DNA of 64,000 bases from Pseudomonadota bacterium. Its GTDB lineage: Bacteria; Pseudomonadota; Gammaproteobacteria; Pseudomonadales; Pseudohongiellaceae. The stretch covers positions 310,001-374,000 of the forward strand of contig JAQCKF010000001.1 in assembly GCA_027592275.1 (NCBI GenBank). Direction: 5' to 3'. Within the stretch, counting starts at the first letter, position 1, and each line of letters opens with the position of its first letter. Positions 9,404-18,755 of the stretch are shown piece after piece. The notes under the pieces were generated by a model. It was not told the DNA's origin. It worked only from the letters and a program-made list of their open reading frames with translations, and ran no database searches. The translations under genes were made by a program, and so were the position numbers.

Positions 9404-10363
9404 ATGGCTTTACCAGAATCTCTGCGAGGAAAGCTCTCGCTACCCGTAGTCGGAGCACCGCTCTTTATCATCTCCAACCCCGATCTTGTTATTGCTCAGT
9501 GTAAGGCTGGTGTCATCGGCTCATTTCCAGCGCTGAACGCGCGACCTATCGAGGTCTTGGATGAATGGCTCACACGAATTACTGAGGAGCTAGACGCTCA
9601 CAATCAGGCGAATCCCGATAATCCAGCCGCACCGTATGCGGTGAACCAGATCGTACACAATTCCAACGACCGGCTTATGCACGATGTCGAGATGTGCGTG
9701 AAACACAAAGTGCCAGTTGTCATTACATCTCTAGGTGCTAGACCCGAGGTGTTCGAGGCGATTCACTCCTACGGCGGACTATGCCTGCATGATGTTATCA
9801 ACAATCGCTTTGCTCACAAGGCTATTGAGAAGGGGGCCGATGGTCTAATCTGCGTAGCAGCAGGTGCCGGTGGTCATGCCGGTACTCTATCGCCGATAGC
9901 CTTTATTCAAGAAGTGCGCGAATGGTTCGATGGCCCAGTACTTCTCTCCGGCGCCATAGCGACCGGAGACGGTGTGCTTGCTGCTCAGGCGATGGGTGCC
10001 GACCTCGCCTATTTGGGCTCCGCGTTTATCGCTACAGAAGAGGCAAATGCCGACCCAGCCTATAAACAGGCCTTGGTTGACTATGCGGCGAGCGATATCG
10101 TCTATACGAATCTTTTCACTGGTATACACGGGAATTACTTGAAGCCTTCTATCGAGGCGGCGGGAATGGACCCAGATAATCTGCCTGAGAGCGATCCATC
10201 GAAGATGAATTTCGGTTCCGGAGGCAGTAGCAAGTCAAAGGCATGGAAAGATATCTGGGGCTGTGGACAGGGTATCAATGCGATCAAGACAGTAGCACCG
10301 GTTGCAGATTTCGTTGCGCAATTGAGAACCGAATACGACGCGGCGAAGCAGCGAATTCTTTAG
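9404..10363 (+). CDS. Nitronate monooxygenase family flavoprotein
   Basis: FMN-dependent TIM-barrel enzyme oxidising alkyl nitronates or related compounds, cytoplasmic. The start (LPVVGAPLFIISNPDLV) is typical. Other landmarks are a GSFPALNARP segment, PVVITSLGARPEVFEAIH, and the FMN-phosphate region VAAGAGGHAGTLSPIAF with the conserved catalytic His, followed by LLSGAIATGDGVLAAQAMGA. The length of 319 is normal for class I-like members. AAGGAATT serves as ribosome site. It ends the plus-strand run that begins at 3855; a role in the sugar pathway is not evident. Confidence 0.9.
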   Translation: MALPESLRGKLSLPVVGAPLFIISNPDLVIAQCKAGVIGSFPALNARPIEVLDEWLTRITEELDAHNQANPDNPAAPYAVNQIVHNSNDRLMHDVEMCVKHKVPVVITSLGARPEVFEAIHSYGGLCLHDVINNRFAHKAIEKGADGLICVAAGAGGHAGTLSPIAFIQEVREWFDGPVLLSGAIATGDGVLAAQAMGADLAYLGSAFIATEEANADPAYKQALVDYAASDIVYTNLFTGIHGNYLKPSIEAAGMDPDNLPESDPSKMNFGSGGSSKSKAWKDIWGCGQGINAIKTVAPVADFVAQLRTEYDAAKQRIL

Positions 10364-10414
10364 TAGCCGAAATCCGTGGCGAGTTGTGGCTTCGCGTTTT
10401 AAATTCAGATTGAA

Positions 10415-11839
10415 TCAGGGAAGAGCTATCTCGTCACTCTCCTGCGCCCGCGCAGGCTGAAAATTTCTGCGTGGTTCATGGCTTCTTACTTGTTCAAGCC
10501 AGAATACGCCATCGAAGGGTGCGCTATTGCCGCGCGTGCCGAGGAAGTCCATGTCACCGTCGCCGTCAACGTCTCGTGCTATGAACTTGTCGAACATGCC
10601 GCGCTTGCGTCTTGAGATATCGTGGCGCGTCCAATCCGATTTTGCCTCGCCGGGGTTTTCGAACCAGGCCAGTCGACCTAAGGCATCATTGACATCGACG
10701 TCGCCATCTCCGGTGCGCGGGCCTAGGCTATAGCTACCTACCATGACATCGGTGTCGCCATCGTTATCGATGTCGGCAATCTCCATGCCGACTAAACCGT
10801 CGGGAAGAATGCTGCCGATAGTGTACGCGTTCCAAGTGTCATCAATATTCTCTGGCTGTTCGATCCAAATGAACTGACCGCGGTTGTTCATGCTGAGAAT
10901 ATCGAGTCGACCATCATTGCTTAGGTCGGTGTATTCGAGATTGAACCCGCCCATCGCACCACCATAGATACCAATCGCGTGTTCCGTAAAATCTAGAGAA
11001 CCCGTACCAAGATTCTCAAAATAGACCAGTCGTACATCTCCTCGCGCGCCAACAACGATATCCATGTCACCGTCGCCATCCAGGTCAACTGGTTCCGCAT
11101 TCTGTGGAATGCTATAGCTGCCGAGTTCGCTGCGCTGCCAGCTGTCACCATCCAGAGGGTCGCCAGTTAATTGATAAAGTTCCACAGGTGTAGAGCGAGC
11201 ATAGTCGTCAGGTCCCGGAGATTGTGCTCCTTTATTGGGGGCGGTGAGTTCGGGTACACCGTTCCCATCAAAATCAGCAGCGAACACGCGAATATAAGAT
11301 CCGCGACCCTGAGTCATAGGCAGGATAAGTCTTGGCCAGGTGGCCGTCCGTGCATTTAATCCTGGGTTCTGTAAGTAGATTAGGTGGGACTGCTCTGCCG
11401 CAACAACCACATCGAGATAGTCATCGCCATTTAGATCGACTATGACAGCGTCTTCGGGTGCAGGTGCGTCGGTACCTTCGGCGATCGTGATGTTTAGCCA
11501 GTTATCTGGGTCGGCTGAGCCGAATGCGATTCGTACCGTGCCTTCGGGAGGAGGCACAAAGCCTGCTGTGTGACTAGCTGAGTCATACTCCGCATCAGAT
11601 TCATGTACAGAGACAATGTCCTCGAAACCATCACGGTCAATATCACCCACTACTAGTCCATCGCTGCCGCTTAGGGCGAAACCAGCCAACTCAGGATCAT
11701 CGATAATATGCTCTTGCCAACTTATATAGCTGCCATCAACAGATTGTGCACGGGTGAGTGATTCGCTAAGCAGATCTTGGGCTAGAGCGGGGGTACATAG
11801 GCAAAGTGGGGCTAGCGTCAGTAGATGAATTCTCTTCAT
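10415..11839 (-). CDS. Secreted FG-GAP/VCBS repeat protein
   Basis: Exported calcium-binding beta-propeller of the integrin-alpha type. The signal peptide is MKRIHLLTLAPLCLCTPALA-Q. At least seven DxDxDGxxD-type loops are visible, for example DIDRDGFEDIV, DLNGDDYLDVV, DFDGNGVPELT, DLDGDGDMDIV, DLSNDGRLDIL, DIDNDGDTDVM and DVDGDGDMDFL. Such proteins bind other proteins or sugars outside the cell, and no catalytic site is seen. It is followed downstream on the opposite strand by the nitronate monooxygenase and lies behind the serine hydrolase at 12013 on the same strand (173 bp gap). Confidence 0.88.
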   Translation of the reverse strand: MKRIHLLTLAPLCLCTPALAQDLLSESLTRAQSVDGSYISWQEHIIDDPELAGFALSGSDGLVVGDIDRDGFEDIVSVHESDAEYDSASHTAGFVPPPEGTVRIAFGSADPDNWLNITIAEGTDAPAPEDAVIVDLNGDDYLDVVVAAEQSHLIYLQNPGLNARTATWPRLILPMTQGRGSYIRVFAADFDGNGVPELTAPNKGAQSPGPDDYARSTPVELYQLTGDPLDGDSWQRSELGSYSIPQNAEPVDLDGDGDMDIVVGARGDVRLVYFENLGTGSLDFTEHAIGIYGGAMGGFNLEYTDLSNDGRLDILSMNNRGQFIWIEQPENIDDTWNAYTIGSILPDGLVGMEIADIDNDGDTDVMVGSYSLGPRTGDGDVDVNDALGRLAWFENPGEAKSDWTRHDISRRKRGMFDKFIARDVDGDGDMDFLGTRGNSAPFDGVFWLEQVRSHEPRRNFQPARAQESDEIALP

Positions 11840-12012
11840 TTCTCTCTCGATTTGGCAAGATTCTAATCGGCAGAATAGAAGCTAATATGTGGCAAGTCCA
11901 ATCAATTCTTGAGCTGTAAGATGTCTTTGTGAGTGCGGCGAACGCGGTATTCGAGATTTTGCGGCAGCCGACTGGACTTTTTTCATCGGGCACCGCGCTT
12001 GACGGGGTTTTT

Positions 12013-13284
12013 CTAATCGACAATTGCCTGCTGAACAGCATTTTCGAAATCGTACTGTGCTGGTCCATAAGCCTGCTGCAACATAATAACTGCAGTCAAT
12101 TCCTCTTTAGGATCGGTCCAGGATCTTGTGCCAAAGGCACCGCCCCAACCGAAGGCGCCGGCACTGCGACGCGCATTCGAAGTAATTGGATCTAATGTGA
12201 CGGCTACGGTATATCCAAAGCCCATGCCCTCTTGCTGACGTGAAAAACTTTTATATAAGCCGCCAATCTGATTGCTAGACATCATCCGCACCGAGCGCGG
12301 GCTCAATAGACGATTGCCGAACAACTCCCCACCGTTAAGTAGCATTTGCTCGAAGCGTAGGTAATCCTCAGCGCTGCTGGTAAGACCGCCGGAGGCAGAG
12401 AAATATTTAGTTGGTGGTCGATCTAGGAAGCGTGACATATCTTGGTCTTCGATATCGACGCGCCTGCTTTTGTATTCCGCAGGCACATTGAAGTAGGTGT
12501 TATCCATGCCGAGTGGCTGCAAGATTCGCTCGTCGATGATTTCGTCAAATGGCTTGCCGGAAACGATTTCAAGGATGTGTGAAACCACATCCAATCCAAC
12601 TCCTGGGCTGTAAGTCCAGCGAGCGCCAGGTTGAAAATCTAAAGCATAAGAGCCGTACTGAGGAATGATGCTGGCGAGCGTTGAGTCGCTGTCGCGCTGC
12701 GGGCGCTCAGATACAGCAGTGCCCAGGCCGCCGCTGGCTAAGCCGGATGTATGCGTGAGTAAATCATGGATAGTGATTTCACGCTGCGCAGGTACGAGCC
12801 GGTGTTCAGGTATATCTTGAGAATTGACCGAGTACGGACTTATGTTTTCATCGATTGAATCCTTGAGCACGGCTACTTGCATGTCGGCAAATTCGGGTAT
12901 GTATTTCGAGACAGGGTCTTCGGGTCGGATTAATCCTTCTTCGATCATCATCATTGTGGCGACGCCGAGGAGCGGCTTGGTAGAACTCATCATTATGAAC
13001 AATGCATCTTCCTGCATTGGACGATTGTCATCTACATCCATCAATCCATGGGTCTCAAAGTGTACTAGCTTGCCGCGCCTGGCGACCATAGTAACGGCCC
13101 CCTGAATATCACCAGCATCGATATGTCGCTGCATTGCCGTGTTGATTCGCAGTAGTCGTTCAGAAGACATGCCAACATCTTCTGCTTTGCCTGTTGGAAT
13201 TTCAGCGGCAAATGAAAAGTTAATAGACAAACAGCCTAACAAGAAACTGGTTGCTACTAGGATTCTGCGTTGTGTGGTGGGCAT
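12013..13284 (-). CDS. Serine hydrolase, beta-lactamase class C/esterase fold (S12)
   Basis: Exported serine hydrolase with a signal peptide ending near FSFA-AEIP. The nucleophile lies in the SxxK motif SSTK (MMSSTKPLLG). The second motif is Y-S-P in WTYSPGVGLDVVSHILE, and the third region is FGWGGAFGTRSW. This matches the EstB/beta-lactamase-related family (Pfam Beta-lactamase) acting as esterase, D-aminopeptidase or amidase; antibiotic hydrolysis is not implied. A paralogue lies at 16219, across the M1 aminopeptidase gene, and a third member at 57139. Confidence 0.9.
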   Translation of the reverse strand: MPTTQRRILVATSFLLGCLSINFSFAAEIPTGKAEDVGMSSERLLRINTAMQRHIDAGDIQGAVTMVARRGKLVHFETHGLMDVDDNRPMQEDALFIMMSSTKPLLGVATMMMIEEGLIRPEDPVSKYIPEFADMQVAVLKDSIDENISPYSVNSQDIPEHRLVPAQREITIHDLLTHTSGLASGGLGTAVSERPQRDSDSTLASIIPQYGSYALDFQPGARWTYSPGVGLDVVSHILEIVSGKPFDEIIDERILQPLGMDNTYFNVPAEYKSRRVDIEDQDMSRFLDRPPTKYFSASGGLTSSAEDYLRFEQMLLNGGELFGNRLLSPRSVRMMSSNQIGGLYKSFSRQQEGMGFGYTVAVTLDPITSNARRSAGAFGWGGAFGTRSWTDPKEELTAVIMLQQAYGPAQYDFENAVQQAIVD

Positions 13285-13364
13285 GATGGGGCCTCTTAGT
13301 TAATTGTCTAAATAGTAAATGTGTTAATGATTCTGTCATGCTCTTGTTGGCTATGCCTTGAACT

Positions 13365-16046
13365 TCAGTTCTTCAATTCTAAACATTGAGACGCGCTCTG
13401 CACGTTTTCGCTCATGAAGCGATATAGTGTGGCACCAATCGCATCGCTGTCGGTGATCGCGGCACTAAGAATTTCTAGTCCCTGTCGTTCGCAAATTCCA
13501 GAAAATAGATCGCGACCATAGGTTTGTTGAAAATAGTTATCACGGCTCGAAGCGAGTTGAGAAAGATTGATTGTTAGTTGCGGTAGCAAGGCTAGCTGTA
13601 ATTCTTCTTGCCCGGTTGGGAATATCGATCCCATGGCCGCGCGTAGATTCGAAAGCGGTAGGGGGTTTTCGGTATCGAGTATTCGAGTCACCCATTCCTG
13701 TTTGATGTTGAGGTCAGGTAGCCCGGCCTCAGCAGCGATTGCCGAACGCCTACCGGCATCGGAAGGATCTCGCTGGCGCTCAGCCGCCAACAGCTCGCGC
13801 GCACCGTCGTAGTCTCTAGCAGTAAAACGCTGAATGATATTCCAGCGCTGATTCTGGCCCAGGTTCAGTCCGGAAATCCCTGTGACGTCCTCCAGTAAGC
13901 TTGCAAGATTTTCCAGCGCTTCGTCGCTGCGTGCAAGACCGATATAGCGGGATAGTCTAAGGTTTAGCGTGCTAAGAGATTGACTGCTTGCCTCGTCGCT
14001 AACCCCTGCGTTGATTAGTTGCCAGAGTTGCTGTTCAGCTTGCGGTCCATACTCGGCGAGTTCATTGGCATATTCGCCGCCTAGCCGTTCTAGTAGGTTC
14101 AAGTTGCTTACTAATGTGGCCATGGTTTGGCGAATGATTCGGTCATTTTCCTCCACTGGTAGCGAAGTAATCAAGGTCTCTAACAAGATGGAATTTTCCA
14201 TCTGGCCATTGCTCGGTGCGTTGAATAGGGCGGTCCAGATCATTGAGCGCATGAGTGGATCGTCGATTCGCTCTATGGCGTTGTCGTTGATGATGGTATC
14301 CATGCTGACTTCATCAAGACTTACTTCGGTATATCCCCAGCCCTCGTAGTTCGGCAAGGCGAGATTTGGGCAGTCGAGGCCTATGGCTTCTGGCACCTGC
14401 GTTTCGGCGCCGAATATTTCTATCGGAATAGCCGTGTTGAGCTCAATAGATCCGCTGGCACCCGTGGTGAAGAGCCCTAGCTGCACGCGCTGATCTCTCA
14501 GGGTTGGATAGTCATCTGGAACAGTCTGTAGGATGGCGAAACTGCTTATACCGTTGGCATCGCAGCTAAAGCGCGCCTCGATAGTATTTACTCCAGCCTG
14601 ATACATCCAGTCTTGAGCCCAGGGATCCAAGTCTATGCCGGACTGTAAGGAGAGCGAGCTCATGAAGTCGTCGAGTTCGGTGTTCTCCCAGGAGTGCTCC
14701 TTCAAATAATTTGAAACTCCCAGACGAAAATCCTCGCGCCCGATATAGTGAGACAATTGGTTTAGAACAGATGCACCTTTATCATAGGTGATGGCATCGA
14801 AGACGTTGAAGAAGTCATTCGTGCTAATAACAGGCACTTCTATTGGGTGTGTGGACACGGCGTTGTCGGCGGAGATTGCGGTTAAGTTCTCGGAAAGATA
14901 AAAGTCATGCCATAGATCTTCGAATTCGGTCGCCTCTGACACGGCGATGGAGGACATCAGTGTGGCGAAGCTCTCGTTCAGCCATAGGCCGTTCCACCAG
15001 TTCATCGTAACAAGATCGCCGAACCACATATGTGCCATCTCGTGCAGAATCGTTCCAGCGCGGCGTTGGCTATTGAATCGATTAGAGGCGCCGCGGTCGA
15101 CATAACTTTCGGAGAAAGTTACGGCGGCCACATTCTCCATCGCACCGATCAAGAAGTCGGGAACGATAACCTGGTCGTACTTTGCAAAGGGGTAGGGAAT
15201 GTCGAAGTAGTCACGGTAATGGGACAAGCCTGATTTGGTGTAGGCCATCCATTCGTCAGAAGCGACGTAGTCGCTCAGCGATTGTCGCGCCATCAGCCGA
15301 ATCGGCACATCGCCAGCCATGTCTTCCCATATTTGATAGGGGCCAGCGTGCAAAGAGAAGATATAGCTGGAGAATTTTTCCGACTGTGGGAAATGCCAGA
15401 CTCTGGTGTCGCCATCTCGGACGATGGCATCCTCGGTTGTAGAAGAGATTACCTCCCAGTCGGCGGCGGCACGAACAGTTAGTTCATAGGTGGCCTTCAG
15501 ATTCGGTTGATCGAAGTTTGGGAATAAGCGATTCGAGTAATAGGGCCACAGATAGGTGTACAGGTAAGTACGATCATCTTCGGGGTCGACGAAGCGATGC
15601 AGGCCGGTGCCGTCTTGATCAAAAGGATGAGCATACTCAATAAGCACTTCATTGCGTCCGGCTACTAAAGCCGATGGCGATAGTGTAACGAAGTAGCCGT
15701 TGTAGTCAGGCTCTAACATTTCTCCGTTAACTACGAGTCCATTCACGCTGCCACCGGTGAAGTCGATATTTAGCGGTCTATCGTTGTCGGTAAGAGTGAA
15801 ATTCGCAGTTACGCTGCCCTGATAGGAATCTGCGAGACTGACAAGGTCAATGTCTAAGAGGTACGAAATGTTCGAAACTCGCGCCTTGCGTGCTATCGCC
15901 TCGGCTTGGTTAAGCTGATCCAGAGCGGGGCGAACGGGGTAGTCGTCGATGCTAGCGTCGATGATTGGAGTAGCGACTTGCTCACTGCAAGCGCTAAGAA
16001 GTAAGGCCGCAAAAACTGCGAGTAGTGTGGTAGTTCGATACATCAA
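13365..16046 (-). CDS. M1 family aminopeptidase lipoprotein
   Basis: Zinc aminopeptidase anchored to the envelope. The N-terminus has a lipobox (LLSAC, Cys20). The substrate motif GAMEN is at residues 301-305; zinc ligands are H335 and H339 of HEMAH, with E336 as general base and E358 in NESF. The 893-residue length with a C-terminal helical region corresponds to full aminopeptidase N-type proteins. The ERAP-like C-terminal domain occupies roughly residues 560-890. Lipoprotein M1 enzymes remove N-terminal residues from imported peptides, which fits the S46, M20 and S12-fold enzymes nearby. It may be co-transcribed with the hydrolase at 12013 (80 bp gap). Confidence 0.95.
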   Translation of the reverse strand: MMYRTTTLLAVFAALLLSACSEQVATPIIDASIDDYPVRPALDQLNQAEAIARKARVSNISYLLDIDLVSLADSYQGSVTANFTLTDNDRPLNIDFTGGSVNGLVVNGEMLEPDYNGYFVTLSPSALVAGRNEVLIEYAHPFDQDGTGLHRFVDPEDDRTYLYTYLWPYYSNRLFPNFDQPNLKATYELTVRAAADWEVISSTTEDAIVRDGDTRVWHFPQSEKFSSYIFSLHAGPYQIWEDMAGDVPIRLMARQSLSDYVASDEWMAYTKSGLSHYRDYFDIPYPFAKYDQVIVPDFLIGAMENVAAVTFSESYVDRGASNRFNSQRRAGTILHEMAHMWFGDLVTMNWWNGLWLNESFATLMSSIAVSEATEFEDLWHDFYLSENLTAISADNAVSTHPIEVPVISTNDFFNVFDAITYDKGASVLNQLSHYIGREDFRLGVSNYLKEHSWENTELDDFMSSLSLQSGIDLDPWAQDWMYQAGVNTIEARFSCDANGISSFAILQTVPDDYPTLRDQRVQLGLFTTGASGSIELNTAIPIEIFGAETQVPEAIGLDCPNLALPNYEGWGYTEVSLDEVSMDTIINDNAIERIDDPLMRSMIWTALFNAPSNGQMENSILLETLITSLPVEENDRIIRQTMATLVSNLNLLERLGGEYANELAEYGPQAEQQLWQLINAGVSDEASSQSLSTLNLRLSRYIGLARSDEALENLASLLEDVTGISGLNLGQNQRWNIIQRFTARDYDGARELLAAERQRDPSDAGRRSAIAAEAGLPDLNIKQEWVTRILDTENPLPLSNLRAAMGSIFPTGQEELQLALLPQLTINLSQLASSRDNYFQQTYGRDLFSGICERQGLEILSAAITDSDAIGATLYRFMSENVQSASQCLELKN

Positions 16047-16159
16047 AATATCCTTAGTAAGCCTAGGCAGTGGCCCTGCCTGAGGAGGGATAAGCTACGT
16101 TAAACAGGAGCAACAGATCAACCACTTTTGGGATGCCGAACCGGCGAGCAATGGAGATA

Positions 16160-16196
16160 TCAAGCTCACTCCTGTCGAGGACAAGAATGAGCTTGA
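16160..16196. terminator. Hairpin between two minus-strand genes
   Basis: A 9-bp perfect stem (TCAAGCTCA with TGAGCTTGA) is extended by an inner TCCT/AGGA pairing. It lies just downstream of the stop of the serine hydrolase at 16219 (minus strand). There is no U-tract, so it may be a weak or Rho-assisted terminator or an RNA-stabilising structure. Confidence 0.4.
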
Positions 16197-16218
16197 GTTA
16201 ATGAAGGACGCTCAGGAA

Positions 16219-17577
16219 CTAGATTCCGTATGGATCTAGAATAGCCTGATACAACAAGCGCTTCGAAGTCGCACGAACATTCGGCAGCATGCTGCCAAAC
16301 TGTTGAATCATGCCGATGAACACCAGATTCTCAACTGGATCAATCCAAAACCAAGTGCCGGCAGCGCCGCCCCAGTAGAATTCTCCAGTAGAGTAAGACT
16401 CTGCTTCTACGGGATCATCGATCACCGCAAAATCTAAACCGAACGTGGTGCCTTGGGCGCCCAATACACTGCCGGCCATATTCTTTGGTGTCTGATCTCT
16501 ATGCATCAATTCCACAGTAAGTGGTGCTAGGATTCTCACACCATCCAGCTCGCCGCCATTCAATACCATCTGACTAAAACGCATATAGTCCATTGCGGTG
16601 GAAACTAGTCCGCCACCTCCAGATTCGAAGACAGGATCTACTAAAAAGTTGGCGCCGGGAAAGCCTTCGCCTGCCTTGAGCTTGCCTGCGTCGTCATACC
16701 CATAGACCTGAGCGAAGCGTGATGCTTTCTCTTCGGGTACATGAAAATCTGTATCGGTCATTTTAAGTGGTTCGAAGATACGCTCCTCAAGGAAGCTACC
16801 GAAAGACTGGCCAGCCAGTTTCTCAACTAGATAGCCCTGCACGTCTACAGACACGCTGTATTCCCAAGTTGTTCCCGGCTGATGCTTCAAAGGAATTTGT
16901 CCGAGTTTAGTAGTGAACTCTTCCAGCGTGTCACCATTGTCCAGCAGGCCTGCCTCCGCGTATTTCGTATCCACCGGAGATGCCGCAAAGATACCGTAGG
17001 AGAGTCCGCCGGTATGACTCATCAGTTCTCGAATCGTCATTTTGTGGTTCTGCGGCTCAGTAACAATGACACCGTTACTATCAGTGCCTGCAAATACCTG
17101 TAAGTCTTTAAGTTCTGGCAGGTATTTCTCAACCGGATCGGCTAGGCGGAATTTGCCTTCCTCGTAGAGAGTCATCAGAGCCACGCCAGTGATAGGTTTA
17201 CTCATGGAGTAAATTCGAAAAAGGGCGTCGCTGCTCATGGGTGCCTGCGCTTCAAGATCGCGAAATCCGACTGATTCGAAGTGCACGATCTTGTTGTCGC
17301 GAGCAGCCATAGTGACTACACCTGACAATAAACCTTCATCTACATAGCCTTGCATGGCTTCGGTGATTCTATTGAGTCGTGCTGAATCCATACCTACTGA
17401 TTCCGGCGTGCTCATTTCCAGTGCTGCAGCAGATGCTAGGGGAGCCGATTCTTCAATGGCAACAGATGTGGTATTCGCAGCCGGGTTGCAGGCTGTGATC
17501 ACGGCAAAACCAAGCGCTATCAAGCTCATGCGTAGCCAATTCTTGCTCGTAGTCGATTCTCGGGTGATGTTCATCAA
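16219..17577 (-). CDS. Serine hydrolase lipoprotein, beta-lactamase-related (S12)
   Basis: A 452-residue exported hydrolase. The lipobox is AVITAC near residue 30. The nucleophile motif is SMSK in FRIYSMSKPITG, the second motif is WEYSVSVDVQGYLVE with the Tyr general base, and the third region is WGGAAGTWFWIDP. It shares the order and spacing of the paralogue at 12013 but has a lipid anchor and not a cleaved signal. Likely an esterase/amidase; substrate unknown. It probably has its own promoter in the 178-bp divergent region shared with the nuclease-like gene. Confidence 0.9.
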   Translation of the reverse strand: MMNITRESTTSKNWLRMSLIALGFAVITACNPAANTTSVAIEESAPLASAAALEMSTPESVGMDSARLNRITEAMQGYVDEGLLSGVVTMAARDNKIVHFESVGFRDLEAQAPMSSDALFRIYSMSKPITGVALMTLYEEGKFRLADPVEKYLPELKDLQVFAGTDSNGVIVTEPQNHKMTIRELMSHTGGLSYGIFAASPVDTKYAEAGLLDNGDTLEEFTTKLGQIPLKHQPGTTWEYSVSVDVQGYLVEKLAGQSFGSFLEERIFEPLKMTDTDFHVPEEKASRFAQVYGYDDAGKLKAGEGFPGANFLVDPVFESGGGGLVSTAMDYMRFSQMVLNGGELDGVRILAPLTVELMHRDQTPKNMAGSVLGAQGTTFGLDFAVIDDPVEAESYSTGEFYWGGAAGTWFWIDPVENLVFIGMIQQFGSMLPNVRATSKRLLYQAILDPYGI

Positions 17578-17770
17578 TCTCTCCTAGCTCGCTTTTCAGA
17601 TCATTGTAAATGTGAGGTCGCTCTACTTAAGGCCTCTTTATCCGCGCATAGTAAGGCGGATTGGCAGCTTAGAGCATTGCCATACGAGAAAACAAGGGTT
17701 TTGGGATGAAGTGAAGGGAGTGTTATTCTTGAAGATTGAGTTATTAGCAAACTAAATGAGGCGCGCAGCG

Positions 17771-18640
17771 ATGTGGTCTATCACCACAAATAAACTCTAT
17801 AAGGCAGTTCTGTTGCTGGGTTCGGCATGTACATTACTCTTGTCGCCGCCTCTGCATGCCCAAAACGTCGCTCAAAACATCTCTATCGCTCACTGTCAGG
17901 GAACCTGTCCTAGTTATTCCTCTAGTCTTTCCGCAACGCGAGCGAATGTGGTTGTCCACAATCTCTACGCCGCCGGACTTAATGGCGAGACAGGCTTGGC
18001 CGACTGGGTCGCCTACCAATTGACGAAGCAGGCGATTGGCGTCGCATCCTTACTGCCCCGTTTCTGGCAGCCCGATGAGCTAGTGCGTCTATCTGGTGTC
18101 TATGAACTCGCCGAAGCCGAAGCCCTAGGATTTTCGCTGGCGGAAATTAGCAGTAGTGGGAATCCTTACGGTGGCTTCAACGAGCCACTCGTGAATCCGC
18201 AGGAGCGTGCCCGGCTCGCACCAATGACTAGCTTCGCGAAGACGCCTTATTGGAGGGAGTTAAACAACCTCAGCAATATGGTATCGATGCCTACACCACT
18301 GCGGCGTGGGCCTTGGCTGCAACTGGAACAGACGCTGAACCAAATAGTTAGCGAAGAGAATTCCTTGGGTGTAATCAGTGGACCTTTGTTTCTGATCGAC
18401 CAGGGGCTAAGCACTACCATCAATAGCGCGAATCTAAACCCCGCTGCATATTTCAAAGTGATTGTCGCTGACAGCGGCATTGCAGCGTTCGTCTTTTCGC
18501 AGGATGTATCTCAGGCAGAGCGTTTTTGCGAGCATCGGGCGGATCTAGAGCAAATCGAATTGATGAGTGGTCTGGACTTGTTTCCCCAGGGCAATCCCGC
18601 GCTATCGGCACAGCTGTTGAGTGAGCTAGGTTGTTCCTAG
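17771..18640 (+). CDS. Secreted NUC-fold protein with substituted active site
   Basis: Homologue of DNA/RNA non-specific endonucleases (NUC/endonuclease G fold). The signal peptide ends near LHA-QN. NUC order is recognisable: LARVSGVY-like VRLSGVYELAE, an R-x-LAP segment, the NNLSNMVSM stretch, RRGPWLQLE, then SLGVISGPLFLID, PAAYFKVIV, AFVFSQD and the end LEQIELMSGLDLFP. The DRGH motif is ERAR here (residues 145-148): the catalytic His is Arg148. The metal-binding Asn of the NRGPW motif is Arg178. Nuclease activity is therefore unlikely. The ATG at 17771 has a GAGG site and is preferred over one at 17756. The role is unknown; nucleic-acid binding could remain. Confidence 0.78.
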   Translation: MWSITTNKLYKAVLLLGSACTLLLSPPLHAQNVAQNISIAHCQGTCPSYSSSLSATRANVVVHNLYAAGLNGETGLADWVAYQLTKQAIGVASLLPRFWQPDELVRLSGVYELAEAEALGFSLAEISSSGNPYGGFNEPLVNPQERARLAPMTSFAKTPYWRELNNLSNMVSMPTPLRRGPWLQLEQTLNQIVSEENSLGVISGPLFLIDQGLSTTINSANLNPAAYFKVIVADSGIAAFVFSQDVSQAERFCEHRADLEQIELMSGLDLFPQGNPALSAQLLSELGCS

Positions 18641-18755
18641 ATCAGTAGTTTCCTGCAGCTACTATGCTACATTTTGTCGCTATTAATAAATTGTGCTGAC
18701 ATGGTGAATAAGCTACCTTTGTGCCATTGTGATTAAGTTATCCGCGGTGCTACTC

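Noticed and set aside
12013..17577. Beta-lactam resistance genes
   Set aside because: The SxxK proteins belong to the broad beta-lactamase-related esterase/peptidase family; nothing indicates antibiotic hydrolysis.
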